From NCBI GenBank assembly GCA_017860255.1, contig JAFNAR010000015.1, positions 1-56,292 of the forward strand: a stretch of DNA of 56,292 bases, in the 5' to 3' direction. The notes under the pieces are model-generated. The model ran no database searches, was not told where the DNA came from, and worked only from the letters and a program-made list of their open reading frames with translations. How positions within the stretch are numbered: position 1 is the stretch's first letter; each line of letters opens with the position of its first letter. This stretch comes from Bacteroidota bacterium (GTDB lineage Bacteria; Bacteroidota; Bacteroidia; Bacteroidales; P3). Made by a program: the position numbers and the translations under genes. Positions 44,533-53,712 of this stretch are shown piece after piece.

Positions 44533-47376
44533 CTATTTGTCCCAGCAAGCGCAAAGGTTTCTATCTCCAAAAGCATCATCAACCTTTCCACAAGTTGGCC
44601 AGTATTTGTCATCGTGTGGTTGAGGGAATGCTGCTTCTTGACGAGTATAAGGTCTTTCCCAAGTGTCTGCACAAACAACTTGCATTGTGTGAGGAGCATT
44701 CTTGATTAAGTTGTTTTCCTTATCTGCTTTTCCATCTTCTACGTCTTTAATTTCTTTTCTTATTTGAATTAAAGCATCGCATAAACGATCCATTTCTGAT
44801 AATGGTTCTGATTCTGTTGGTTCAACCATAAGTGTTCCGTGAACAGGGAATGCAACTGTTGGAGCATGGAAACCATAATCCATTAAACGTTTTGCAACAT
44901 CTCCACATTGAATTCCACTTGAAAGACTAAATGGATTGCAATCTAATATCATTTCATGAGCACACATTCCTTGCTTTCCTGTATATAAGATATTATATGC
45001 AGTGCTTAGTCTTGTTCTCATATAGTTTGCATTAAGTATAGCATAACGAGTTGCATCTGTTAATCCATTTCCACCTAACATCATTAAATAACCATAAGAA
45101 ATAGGTAATAACATAGCAGAACCAAAAGGAGAAGCAGCAACAGCAGAGCCTTTAGTTGCTCCAGTTTCTACCATGCAATGAGTTGGTAAGTAATCAACAA
45201 GTTCTTTCTTGCAACCAATAGGTCCAACACCAGGACCACCACCACCATGAGGCATTGCAAATGTTTTATGAAGATTTAAGTGACAAACGTCTGCTCCCAT
45301 AAAGCCAGGTGAAGTTAATCCAACTTGTGCATTCATATTAGCTCCATCCATATATACTAAACCACCATTATCATGTATTATCTTGATAATTTCTAATATT
45401 CCTTCTTCAAATACTCCATGAGTTGAAGGATAAGTAATCATTAAACAAGATAAGTTTTCTTTATTAGCTTCTGCTTTTTCTCTAAGGTCAGCAATATCAA
45501 TTTCTCCTTCAGATGTTGATTTAATAACAATAATGTCCATTCCTGCCATAGCTGCTGATGCTGGATTTGTTCCATGTGCAGAAGAAGGAATTAAACATAC
45601 TGTTCGGTTTGTTTGTCCGTTTGCTCTTTGATAATTACGAATTGTAGTTAAACCTGCATATTCTCCAGCAGCTCCAGAGTTTGGTTGTAAACTAATTTTA
45701 GCAAAACCAGTTATTTCAGCAAGAATATCACACATGTTATTTATCATTTCTAAATAACCTGAAGCTTGATCTTTTGGAACAAATGGATGGATATTTGCAA
45801 ATTCAGGCCAAGTGAAAGGAATCATTTCCATTGCTGCATTTAATTTCATAGTACAGCTTCCAAGTGGAATCATTGCTCTGTTTAAAGAAAGGTCTTTTAC
45901 TTCCATTTTCTTTAAATAACGCATCATTTCTGTTTCACTATGGTATTGATTAAATATCTTTTGAGTTAAGAAACTACTCTTACGAACTAAGTTTGATGGA
46001 ATATTTTCTTCAGAGCAAGAACCATTACATTCTACAGCATTATGTTTCTTTCCAGATACTTCAGCAAAAACAGAAAGAACAGCATTAACATTATCAATAG
46101 ATATTGTTTCGTCAAAGCTTAAAGAAATATGTTTTGAATCAATTAAGTTGAAATTCATTTTGTTTTCAACTGCTTTTTTGCAAACTAATTCCGCATCAAC
46201 TGGAGTTTCAAAACAAAGAGTATCGAAGAATGATTTATTCTTTTGTGTAAATCCATATTTAGAAGCTTCTTTTGCTAATAAACCTGCAAGACAGTGAATA
46301 TCTTTTGCAATTGCTTTAATGCCTTCTTGACCATGCCAAGCTGCATATTGTCCTGCCATAATAGCAACTAATGCAGAAGCTGTACAAATATTAGAAGTAG
46401 CTTTTTCTCTCTTAATATGTTGTTCACGAGTTTGAAGAGCTAAACGGAAAGCTTTGTTTCCTTGAGCATCTACTGTCAAACCAATAATTCTTCCTGGTAT
46501 ATTACGCTTAAATGTTTCAGTACATGCAAAATAAGCAGCTTCTGGTCCACCATATCCCATTGGAACTCCAAAACGTTGAGTTGAACCACAAACAGCATCA
46601 GCTCCCCATTCTCCTGGAGGTGTTAATAAGGCAAGTGAAAGAATATCAGCTGCAACAGCAACAAATACATTATTTTCTTTTGCTTTTGCAACAAAAGAAG
46701 AATAGTCTTTTACTTCTCCATTACGATTAGGATATTGAACAATTGCACCAAAGAAAGTTTTATCCAATACAATTGTATCAGAGTTTCCAATAACTAATTC
46801 AATTCCTCTTGGTAAAGCTCTTGTTTTAATAACATCAATACTTTGAGGGAATAAATCTTCAGCTACAAAAAACTTAATTACATTATTCTTTTGTTGTTCA
46901 CGAGAGCGAGAACCAAAGAACATTAACATAGCTTCAGCAGTTGCAGTTGCTTCATCAAGCATAGAAGCATTAGCAATAGGCATACCTGTTAATGAAGTAA
47001 TAACTGTTTGAAATGTAAATAAGGTTTCAAGTCTTCCTTGTGAAATTTCAGCTTGGTAAGGAGTGTAAGAAGTGTACCAGCCTGGGTTTTCAAGAATATT
47101 TCTTTGCAAAACAGCAGGTACTATTGTGTTATAATAACCCATTCCTATGAATGAAGTATATATTTTATTTTTAGAAGCTATTGCTTTAATGTGATTGAAA
47201 TATTCAAACTCATTCATCCCTTCTGGAAGGTTTAAAGGAGCTTTTAATCTAATTGAAGAAGGAATTGTTTTATCAATAAGTTCATCAATAGAGCTAACAC
47301 CAATAACTTTTAACATCTTTTCAACATCTGCAGTTTGAGGACCATTATGTCTTGGTGTAAAATTGTTTGTTATCAT
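44533..47376 (-). CDS. gcvP: Glycine dehydrogenase (aminomethyl-transferring), P-protein of the glycine cleavage system
   Basis: Decarboxylates glycine and passes the aminomethyl group to the H protein. At 947 residues it is the fused, homodimeric form. The N-terminal half begins FTPRHNGPQ and carries FIGMGYYNTIVPAVLQRNIL and YTPYQAEISQGRLETLFTFQ in part; the C-terminal half carries LHKTFAMPHGGGGPGVGPIG with the PLP-binding Lys. GSCTMKLNAAMEMIP is another family landmark. It follows fabD by 27 bp; gcvT and gcvH are not in the window. No glycine riboswitch is visible because fabD directly precedes it. Confidence 0.97.
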   Translation of the reverse strand: MITNNFTPRHNGPQTADVEKMLKVIGVSSIDELIDKTIPSSIRLKAPLNLPEGMNEFEYFNHIKAIASKNKIYTSFIGMGYYNTIVPAVLQRNILENPGWYTSYTPYQAEISQGRLETLFTFQTVITSLTGMPIANASMLDEATATAEAMLMFFGSRSREQQKNNVIKFFVAEDLFPQSIDVIKTRALPRGIELVIGNSDTIVLDKTFFGAIVQYPNRNGEVKDYSSFVAKAKENNVFVAVAADILSLALLTPPGEWGADAVCGSTQRFGVPMGYGGPEAAYFACTETFKRNIPGRIIGLTVDAQGNKAFRLALQTREQHIKREKATSNICTASALVAIMAGQYAAWHGQEGIKAIAKDIHCLAGLLAKEASKYGFTQKNKSFFDTLCFETPVDAELVCKKAVENKMNFNLIDSKHISLSFDETISIDNVNAVLSVFAEVSGKKHNAVECNGSCSEENIPSNLVRKSSFLTQKIFNQYHSETEMMRYLKKMEVKDLSLNRAMIPLGSCTMKLNAAMEMIPFTWPEFANIHPFVPKDQASGYLEMINNMCDILAEITGFAKISLQPNSGAAGEYAGLTTIRNYQRANGQTNRTVCLIPSSAHGTNPASAAMAGMDIIVIKSTSEGEIDIADLREKAEANKENLSCLMITYPSTHGVFEEGILEIIKIIHDNGGLVYMDGANMNAQVGLTSPGFMGADVCHLNLHKTFAMPHGGGGPGVGPIGCKKELVDYLPTHCMVETGATKGSAVAASPFGSAMLLPISYGYLMMLGGNGLTDATRYAILNANYMRTRLSTAYNILYTGKQGMCAHEMILDCNPFSLSSGIQCGDVAKRLMDYGFHAPTVAFPVHGTLMVEPTESEPLSEMDRLCDALIQIRKEIKDVEDGKADKENNLIKNAPHTMQVVCADTWERPYTRQEAAFPQPHDDKYWPTCGKVDDAFGDRNLCACWDK

Positions 47377-47403
47377 CTTTAATATGTATTAAATTAATTT
47401 TTT

Positions 47404-48285
47404 TTATGCAGAAATAAATTCTCCGTCAGCTTTTACTTTCTTAATCAAACCTTGAAGAACAGTTCCAGGTCCAACTTCAATAAATGTTGTAGCACCATCT
47501 TCAACCATAGCTAAAGAAATTTGAGTCCAACGAACAGGAGCAGTTAATTGTTTAATTAAGTTTTCTTTGATTTCTTTTGCTTGAGTCATTGGCTTAGCAT
47601 TTACATTTTGGTAAACAGGACAAATAGGAGTATTGAAATTTGTATTTTCAATAGCCTTAGCCAATTCTTCTTGAGCAGGTAACATTAAAGGAGAGTGGAA
47701 AGCACCACCAACAGTTAATGGTAAGGCACGCTTAGCACCAGCTTCCTTCATTAAAACACAAGCCTTTTCAATTCCTGCAACAGAACCAGAAATAACTAAC
47801 TGTCCATGACAATTATAATTTGCAGGAACAACAACTTCATCTTTAATAGAAGCACAAATATCTTCAACCACCTTATCTTCCAAACCTAAAACAGCAGCCA
47901 TTGTTGAAGGAACAGCTTCACAAGCTTTTTGCATAGCATTAGCACGAGCAGCGACCAAACGCAAGCCATCTTCAAAAGTCATAGCCTTTGCAGCCACTAA
48001 AGCTGAAAATTCACCAAGAGAATGTCCTGCAACCATATCAGGTTTAAAATCTTCACCCAAAGTATGAGCAAGAATAACAGAATGAAGAAATATAGCTGGT
48101 TGAGTAACTTTTGTTTGCTTTAAATCTTCAACTGTTCCAGAAAACATAAGGTCAGTAATTCTAAACCCTAATATTTCATTTGCTTTTTCAAACATCTCTT
48201 TTGCTGAAGCAGAATTATCATAAAGATCTTTTCCCATGCCAACAAATTGAGCTCCTTGACCAGGAAATACATACGCTTTTTTCAT
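47404..48285 (-). CDS. fabD: Malonyl-CoA:ACP transacylase
   Basis: Loads malonyl groups onto acyl carrier protein for fatty-acid synthesis. The start is set at the ATG at 48285 (MKKAYVFPGQGAQFVGMG); a longer frame from TTG at 48321 would begin inside the -7 box. The nucleophile is in AGHSLGEFSAL (Ser about 92), the second catalytic residue in GGAFHSPLM (His about 200), and substrate-gating Arg and Gln occur in the usual blocks. The length of 293 residues is typical. No other fab gene is adjacent; gcvP lies downstream. Confidence 0.95.
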   Translation of the reverse strand: MKKAYVFPGQGAQFVGMGKDLYDNSASAKEMFEKANEILGFRITDLMFSGTVEDLKQTKVTQPAIFLHSVILAHTLGEDFKPDMVAGHSLGEFSALVAAKAMTFEDGLRLVAARANAMQKACEAVPSTMAAVLGLEDKVVEDICASIKDEVVVPANYNCHGQLVISGSVAGIEKACVLMKEAGAKRALPLTVGGAFHSPLMLPAQEELAKAIENTNFNTPICPVYQNVNAKPMTQAKEIKENLIKQLTAPVRWTQISLAMVEDGATTFIEVGPGTVLQGLIKKVKADGEFISA

Positions 48286-48318
48286 ATCATATACGTTTTT
48301 AGTGATAAAATCAATTTG

Positions 48319-48348
48319 CAAAAGTAAGATAATTTTTTATCAACTCAA
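48319..48348 (-). promoter_or_regulatory. Promoter of fabD-gcvP
   Basis: TTG (48348-48346) and TACTTTTG (48326-48319) on the minus strand, 19 bp apart. The -7 box ends 33 bp before the chosen fabD ATG and overlaps the rejected TTG start. Confidence 0.6.
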
Positions 48349-48432
48349 TAAATCAATCCAAAAACTCTTAATCTATGACAAAAAACTTAGTTTTCTTCGA
48401 GATTATTTTTTTTATTAGAAATAGTAATATGT

Positions 48433-48972
48433 TTATTCTTTGTAGGAATTAAATTTGCACATTTCTTGAATTGGTTTACGAATCTTTTGTCTTTGTTGAG
48501 ATTCTGAATAGCCTAATAGGATTAAAACTGGTACACGTTTATTCTTTGGAACATTAAGAACTTTTTTTACTTTCTTTTCATTAAACCAACCAATTATACA
48601 TGTCCCAAGTCCAATTTCTGAGGCTTGAAGACAAAATTGATTTGTTGCAATTCCTATATCCATTAATGTATATTCTTTATCCTTAATAACTGAGCCAATT
48701 TTAGATGATAAATTAGGCTTTTCTAAAACAATGGCAATAACAATTGGTGCTTGAAGGGCAAATCCATTCATTCCTAACGTAGCAATTGCATTTTCAACCT
48801 CTAATCTTTTTCCCTCATCGTCAACAACAACAAATGTCCATGGTTGAGCATTGCAAGCTGAAGGTGAAAGACGAGCCGATTCAATACATTTTAATATCTT
48901 TTCTTTTTCAACTGGTTTAGAGCTGTATTTTCTATCACTTTGACGCTGTAAAATTAATTCTTGAAATTCCAT
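48433..48972 (-). CDS. Nitroreductase-family FMN protein
   Basis: A 179-residue protein. The N-terminal LQRQSDRKYSSKPVEKEKIL is the family's FMN-binding R-S-x-R-like entry. ARLSPSACNAQPWTFVVV is the second FMN motif, and GLGTCIIGWFNEKKVKKVLN the C-terminal flavin segment. Length is typical of the short group. Such enzymes reduce nitro compounds, quinones or other electron acceptors with NAD(P)H; the physiological substrate is unknown. Divergent from the peptidase gene. Confidence 0.9.
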   Translation of the reverse strand: MEFQELILQRQSDRKYSSKPVEKEKILKCIESARLSPSACNAQPWTFVVVDDEGKRLEVENAIATLGMNGFALQAPIVIAIVLEKPNLSSKIGSVIKDKEYTLMDIGIATNQFCLQASEIGLGTCIIGWFNEKKVKKVLNVPKNKRVPVLILLGYSESQQRQKIRKPIQEMCKFNSYKE

Positions 48973-49003
48973 ATCTTTATTTGTTTTTGGGGAAATTGAC
49001 CTA

Positions 49004-49011
49004 CAAAAATA
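49004..49011 (-). promoter_or_regulatory. -7 box TATTTTTG of the nitroreductase gene
   Basis: TATTTTTG on the minus strand, 31 bp before the ATG at 48972. Confidence 0.45.
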
Positions 49012-49028
49012 GCATAATTATTTTAGTT

Positions 49029-49060
49029 TTTGTAGAGTATTATAATATAATGTATCTTTG
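49029..49060 (+). promoter_or_regulatory. Promoter of the M3 peptidase gene
   Basis: TTTG (49029-49032) and TATCTTTG (49053-49060) with a 20-bp spacer, one of the best consensus matches in the window. The -7 box ends 43 bp before the ATG. Confidence 0.75.
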
Positions 49061-49103
49061 CATCCCATTTGAAAAATAATAAATAATATACAATAATAAA
49101 CAG

Positions 49104-51233
49104 ATGAGAAAAATAACTTTATTCACATTAATTATGACAGTAGTTTCTACTATGTTAGTGGCTCAAATGAAACCAGAAGATGCTGCTAAGATTAAACAAT
49201 CAAACCCGTTGGTGCAAAACTGGAATACACCTTATCAGACACCTCCTTTTGATAAAATTAAAACAGAGGACTACAAACCAGCTATTCTTTATGCTTTAGA
49301 TGAAGCTAAGAAAGATGTTAATGCAATTATTGCAAACAAGGAAAAACCTTCTTTTGAAAACACTATTGTTGCTCTTGAAAATGCAGGTTCTTTATTAAAC
49401 AGAGTTTCAGGCGTATTTTTTAATATTAATGAAGCTAATACAAGTGATGAACTTCAAAAGATAGCAGAGGATTTATCTCCAGAATTAACAAGATATGGAA
49501 ATGATATTAATATGAATCCTCAATTATTTGCTAAGGTAAAAGCAGTTTATGATATGCGTGATGATATTGCTTTAACAGCTGAACAAAGAATGTTATTGGA
49601 TAAGACATATAAAGGATTTATTAAGAGTGGTGCTTTATTGGAAGGTGCTCAAAAGGAAGAGTTCCGTAAGATTTCAGAAGAATTATCTCTTGTAAGTTTA
49701 AAGTATCAAAGAAATAATCTTAGCGATCAAAATGCTTATTCTTTAACAATTACTGATAAAAAAGACCTTGCTGGTATTCCTCAATATGCAATTGATGCAG
49801 CAAAAGAAACAGCAAAGGAACGTAAGGTTAAGGGTTGGGTATTTACATTAGATTATCCAAGTTATATTCCTTTTATTACTTATGCTGACAATAGAGAATT
49901 AAGAAAAACTTTATGGGCAGCTTCAAGCAAGCAAGGTAATAATAATAATGAATTTGATAACAAGGAAAATGTTATTAAGATAGCTAATCTTCGTCTTCGT
50001 ATGGCTCAATTATTAGGATATAAATCTTATGCTGAATATGCTCTTACAGATAGAATGGCAGAAACACCAAATAAGGTATTGTCATTTGTTGATAATTTAT
50101 TAGATGCTTCAATGCCTTTTGCTAAAAAAGATTTGCAAATGGTTACAGACTATGCTCATTCAAAAGGATTTGTTGGAGACATTCAACGTTGGGATTGGGC
50201 TTATTGGTCAGAAAAGCTTAAAAACGAAAAGTATTCTATAAACCCAGAAATGGTTAAACCTTATTTCCAATTAGAAAAAGTTCGTGAAGGTATCTTTAAA
50301 TTAGCGGGTAAACTTTATGGTCTTGAATTCAAAGAAAATAAAACAATTACAAAATACAATGATGATGTAGTTGTTTATGAAGTTTGGGATAAGGCTAATA
50401 ATAAAATGATGTCTGTAATTTATATGGACTTCTTCCCCAGAGCATCAAAACGCTCAGGAGCTTGGATGACATCATTTAGAGAACAAAGAATTGAAACCGG
50501 ACAAGATGTTCGTCCATTAATACAAATGGTTTGTAACTTTACAAAACCAAATGGAAAAACTCCTTCTCTTTTAACATTTGAAGAATTAACAACATTCTTA
50601 CATGAATTTGGACATTGTTTACATGGAACATTATCTGAATGTACTTATCAATCAACATCAGGAACATCTGTTTACAGAGACTTTGTTGAACTACCATCTC
50701 AATTTATGGAAAACTTTGCAACAGAAAAAGAATTCTTAGATATGTTTGCTGTTAATTATAAAACTGGAGAAAAAATGCCAGACGAATTAGTTAACAAGAT
50801 TAAGGCAAGTGAACAATATTTACAAGGATATATGTCTGTTCGTCAATTATTCTTAGGATTAGTTGATATGGGATGGAATAATATTACAGCTCCAATTAGT
50901 GGAGACGTTGAATCAATAGAAAGAAAAAGTGCATCAAAAGCAGAACTTTTACCAATAGTAAATGGTTCAATAATGAGTACACAATTTGGACATATATTTG
51001 CTGGTGGATATGCAGCAGGATATTATGGATATAAATGGGCTGAAGTTTTAGATGCAGATGCTTTCTCTGTATTTAAAGAAAAAGGAATCTTCAATAATGA
51101 AGTTTCAACATCATTCCGTAAGAATATTCTTTCAAAAGGAGGCAAGAAACATCCAATGGAACTTTATAAAGCATTCCGTGGTCAAGAACCAACAAATGAT
51201 GCCTTACTTAGAAGAAGCGGTTTTATTAAATAA
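49104..51233 (+). CDS. dcp: M3-family zinc metallopeptidase (dipeptidyl carboxypeptidase type)
   Basis: A 709-residue peptidase that removes C-terminal dipeptides or cleaves oligopeptides. The zinc motif HEFGH is at 500-504 within TTFLHEFGHCLHGTLSE, with the downstream Glu in the SVYRDFVELPSQFMENFA region. YAGGYAAGYYGYKWAEVLDADAF-like sequence near 640 is the Tyr/Gly substrate loop of Dcp. A signal peptide (about 1-20, ending MLVAQ) suggests a periplasmic location, usual for Bacteroidota Dcp. Length matches the family. Confidence 0.93.
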   Translation: MRKITLFTLIMTVVSTMLVAQMKPEDAAKIKQSNPLVQNWNTPYQTPPFDKIKTEDYKPAILYALDEAKKDVNAIIANKEKPSFENTIVALENAGSLLNRVSGVFFNINEANTSDELQKIAEDLSPELTRYGNDINMNPQLFAKVKAVYDMRDDIALTAEQRMLLDKTYKGFIKSGALLEGAQKEEFRKISEELSLVSLKYQRNNLSDQNAYSLTITDKKDLAGIPQYAIDAAKETAKERKVKGWVFTLDYPSYIPFITYADNRELRKTLWAASSKQGNNNNEFDNKENVIKIANLRLRMAQLLGYKSYAEYALTDRMAETPNKVLSFVDNLLDASMPFAKKDLQMVTDYAHSKGFVGDIQRWDWAYWSEKLKNEKYSINPEMVKPYFQLEKVREGIFKLAGKLYGLEFKENKTITKYNDDVVVYEVWDKANNKMMSVIYMDFFPRASKRSGAWMTSFREQRIETGQDVRPLIQMVCNFTKPNGKTPSLLTFEELTTFLHEFGHCLHGTLSECTYQSTSGTSVYRDFVELPSQFMENFATEKEFLDMFAVNYKTGEKMPDELVNKIKASEQYLQGYMSVRQLFLGLVDMGWNNITAPISGDVESIERKSASKAELLPIVNGSIMSTQFGHIFAGGYAAGYYGYKWAEVLDADAFSVFKEKGIFNNEVSTSFRKNILSKGGKKHPMELYKAFRGQEPTNDALLRRSGFIK

Positions 51234-51275
51234 TCTCAAAAAGAATTTTTGAAGTAAATCAAATCAAAAATAATG

Positions 51276-51310
51276 AAAAAGCACTTGTAGAAATACAGGT
51301 GTTTTTTTTT
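51276..51310 (+). terminator. Intrinsic terminator of the M3 peptidase gene
   Basis: AAAAAGCACTTGTA pairs with TACAGGTGTTTTT (two G-U/mismatch positions), loop GAAA, ending in a nine-T run, about 45 bp after the stop. Confidence 0.8.
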
Positions 51311-51337
51311 ATTATGCCAATCAATCAAAAACTTTTA

Positions 51338-51345
51338 TACCTTTG
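51338..51345 (+). promoter_or_regulatory. -7 box TACCTTTG upstream of the 84-residue membrane protein
   Basis: TACCTTTG followed by TG, 74 bp before the ATG at 51420. Confidence 0.45.
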
Positions 51346-51419
51346 TGCCATATTTTTAATTACATAATATTTATTCAGAATAATAGGACGTTTTTATAAT
51401 CCAAATTGTTAGTTTAATC

Positions 51420-51674
51420 ATGAAAACAATAAAAATATTTCTAACTAAATTCTCCGTTAAAACTGGTATAATATTAATAATTGTCTCATGTGTCTTTTAT
51501 TCACTTATTTTTATTGTCCCATTTCTTGGATTTACAATAAAAACAAAAACAATAGTAACTCCTATCGCATTTGGATTATCATCAATTACATGGTATGGAG
51601 GTTTAGCAATTGTTGGAAAAGACTTATGGATTAAATACAAACATTATATAAATCCTATTAATTGGTTTAAGTAG
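51420..51674 (+). CDS. Small membrane protein, possibly a stand-alone transporter-suffix-like domain
   Basis: An 84-residue protein with two hydrophobic segments: about 14-36 (VKTGIILIIVSCVFYSLIFIV in part) and about 45-64 (TPIAFGLSSITWYGGLAIVG). A basic/aromatic tail follows (KDLWIKYKHYINPINWFK). The G-x-W-x-G-G-x-A-x-x-G-K-x-x-W pattern near the second segment recalls the small transporter-suffix family, but I cannot confirm this. It is transcribed towards truA and has its own -7 box. Confidence 0.65.
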   Translation: MKTIKIFLTKFSVKTGIILIIVSCVFYSLIFIVPFLGFTIKTKTIVTPIAFGLSSITWYGGLAIVGKDLWIKYKHYINPINWFK

Positions 51675-51707
51675 AAATATTCTTTTTTCTACTTTTAATT
51701 ATTCTAC

Positions 51708-51715
51708 TATCTTTG
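51708..51715 (+). promoter_or_regulatory. -7 box TATCTTTG that sets the truA start
   Basis: TATCTTTG followed by C. It covers the ATC.TTG region at 51713 where a longer truA frame would begin, so translation must start later, at 51737. Confidence 0.6.
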
Positions 51716-51736
51716 CAACCCAAAGAAAATAATTTA

Positions 51737-52486
51737 ATGAGATATTTTTTACATTTACAATATAATGGTACAAATTTTTGTGGTTGGCAAATTCAACCAA
51801 ATGAACCTTCTGTACAAGAAATTATTGAAACTGCTTTAATGCATATTTTAAGAGAAAAAATAGGTGTTACTGGTTGCGGTAGAACAGACACAGGAGTTCA
51901 TGCTTTGGATTATTATGCTCATTTTGATTTCCAAGAAATATCTTTAGAGGAGTTAGGAAAATTAAAATTTAGACTTAATCGTTATTTTGGTTATGATATA
52001 AATATTTTAGGCATTTATAAGATGAAGGAAGATGCTCATTCTCGTTTTGATGCTGTTAGCAGAACTTATAAATATTATATTGCAACAGAGAAACAACCTT
52101 TTAATAACGATTGGTCATACTATTTCTCACGTCAGTTAAATATTGAAGCAATGAATCTAGCTTGTGAAAAATTACTTACCTATAAAGACTTCACCAGTTT
52201 TTCAAAACTACATACTCAAGTAAATAATAATAATTGTAATATTTTATTTGCTTTATGGGAAAAGGAAGGGGATAATTTAGTTTTTACAATTAAAGCAAAT
52301 CGTTTTTTAAGAAATATGGTAAGAGCAATTGTTGGAACTTTATTAGAAGTTGGTTTAGGTAAAAAAAATGTAGAAGAGTTTTGTGAAATAATTGAATCAA
52401 AAAATAGGTCTAAGGCGGGATTATCTGTTCCTGCAAAAGCATTGTTTTTATATAATGTAGAGTATGAAAAGGGAATTTTCTTATAA
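51737..52486 (+). CDS. truA: tRNA pseudouridine synthase A
   Basis: Makes pseudouridine 38-40 in the tRNA anticodon arm. The start at ATG 51737 (MRYFLHLQYNGTNFCGWQ) is the family start and lies just after the -7 box. The catalytic Asp is in GCGRTDTGVHALDYYAHFD (about residues 46-64). FDAVSRTYKYYI and RFLRNMVRAIVGTLLEVGLGK are the other TruA motifs. Length 249 is typical. Confidence 0.95.
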   Translation: MRYFLHLQYNGTNFCGWQIQPNEPSVQEIIETALMHILREKIGVTGCGRTDTGVHALDYYAHFDFQEISLEELGKLKFRLNRYFGYDINILGIYKMKEDAHSRFDAVSRTYKYYIATEKQPFNNDWSYYFSRQLNIEAMNLACEKLLTYKDFTSFSKLHTQVNNNNCNILFALWEKEGDNLVFTIKANRFLRNMVRAIVGTLLEVGLGKKNVEEFCEIIESKNRSKAGLSVPAKALFLYNVEYEKGIFL

Positions 52487-52567
52487 AAAAACTACTTGAT
52501 ATAAATAAAATGTGTAATTTCGCAGGACGTTTCGTAAAAAGAAACAAAAATCAAAAACTTTTAAGAT

Positions 52568-53581
52568 ATGAATGATATAAATTGGTCAAGCCTACCTTTT
52601 GGCTATTACAAAACAGACTGGAATGTACGTTGCTATTACCGTAATGGTAAATGGGGTGAATTAGAATTTACTCAATCAGAAGAAATAACAATGCACATGG
52701 CTGCAACTTGTCTTCACTATGGACAAGAAGCTTTTGAAGGCATGAAAGCATTCCGAGGTGTTGATGGTAAAATTCGTTTATTCCGTCCTTATGAAAATGC
52801 AAAACGTATGTATCGTACTGCAGAAGGAATTATGATGGCACCAGTACCAGAAGAATTATTTGTTAAGGCTTGTATTGAAGTTGTTAAAAGAAACGAAAGA
52901 TTTGTTCCACCAGCAGGTTCAGGAGCATCTTTATATCTTCGTCCATTATTAATTGGAACAGGAGCAGAAGTTGGAGTTAAACCAGCAGATGAATACTTAT
53001 TTGTAGTATTTGCAGGTCCAGTTGGTCCTTACTTTAAAGAAGGATTTAAACCAGTTAAATTCCAAATTGTAGAAGATTATGACCGTGCAGCTCCACTTGG
53101 AACAGGTACATTTAAAGTTGGTGGTAACTATGCTGCTTCTTTAAAATCAGGACAAAGAGCTCATGATGAAGGTTTTTCAAATTGTATTTACTTAGATGCT
53201 GTTCGTAAAAAATATATTGATGAAGCAGGTGCAGCAAACTTCTTTGGAATAAAGAACAATACATACTGTACTCCAAAATCATCATCAATTCTTCCTTCAA
53301 TTACTAATATGTCACTTCGTCAATTGGCAAATGATATGGGAATGAAGGTTGAAGAAAGACCTATTGAAGTAGAAGAACTTTCAACATTTGAAGAAGTTGC
53401 AGCATGTGGAACAGCAGCAGTTGTTTCTCCTATTTGTCAAATAGAAGATAGAGGAACAAAGAAACTATATAACTATGGTAAAGAAGCTGGTCCTGTTTGC
53501 ACAAAACTTTATGAAACATTAAAGGGAATACAAGAAGGAAAATTAGAAGATAAACATAATTGGAATTTAGTTGTTGAATAA
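52568..53581 (+). CDS. ilvE: Branched-chain amino acid aminotransferase
   Basis: A 337-residue fold-type IV PLP enzyme that transaminates leucine, isoleucine and valine. HYGQEAFEGMKAFRG and RLFRPYENAKRM are the N-terminal motifs. GTFKVGGNYAASL (around residue 180) carries the PLP-binding Lys, and YIDEAGAANFFGI follows. EERPIEVEELSTFEEVAACGTAAVVSP in part is the C-terminal phosphate-site block. This is the longer, BCAT-2-type form. Monocistronic, with a strong terminator; a weak -7-like box TAATTTCG lies at 52515. Confidence 0.94.
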   Translation: MNDINWSSLPFGYYKTDWNVRCYYRNGKWGELEFTQSEEITMHMAATCLHYGQEAFEGMKAFRGVDGKIRLFRPYENAKRMYRTAEGIMMAPVPEELFVKACIEVVKRNERFVPPAGSGASLYLRPLLIGTGAEVGVKPADEYLFVVFAGPVGPYFKEGFKPVKFQIVEDYDRAAPLGTGTFKVGGNYAASLKSGQRAHDEGFSNCIYLDAVRKKYIDEAGAANFFGIKNNTYCTPKSSSILPSITNMSLRQLANDMGMKVEERPIEVEELSTFEEVAACGTAAVVSPICQIEDRGTKKLYNYGKEAGPVCTKLYETLKGIQEGKLEDKHNWNLVVE

Positions 53582-53633
53582 TAATCTATTATAATAGATT
53601 TAACTTTACAATTAGATTTTCATTTCTAATATC

Positions 53634-53667
53634 AAAAGACCAAGAATAATAATCTTGGTCTTTTTTT
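53634..53667 (+). terminator. Intrinsic terminator of ilvE
   Basis: 12-bp stem AAAAGACCAAGA / TCTTGGTCTTTT, 7-nt loop ATAATAA, ending in a run of seven T, 52 bp after the ilvE stop. Confidence 0.9.
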
Positions 53668-53700
53668 GTTTTCTTCTTTATCTTATTTGAAGTTTTTCTA

Positions 53701-53708
53701 TACCTTTG
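53701..53708 (+). promoter_or_regulatory. -7 box TACCTTTG only 4 bp before the next start codon
   Basis: TACCTTTG followed by TACG and then the ATG at 53713. If used, transcription would start at or almost at the start codon, giving a leaderless or nearly leaderless mRNA. No -33 box at the proper distance. Confidence 0.45.
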
Positions 53709-53712
53709 TACG

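Noticed and set aside
47377..47403. Glycine riboswitch before gcvP
   Set aside because: Only 27 bp separate fabD and gcvP, too short for any riboswitch.
48286..48321. Longer fabD starting at TTG 48321
   Set aside because: That codon lies inside the TACTTTTG -7 box, and FabD proteins start at the KKAYVFPGQG segment.
51713..51736. Longer truA starting at 51713
   Set aside because: It overlaps the TATCTTTG -7 box; TruA proteins begin with MRY-type sequence, found at 51737.
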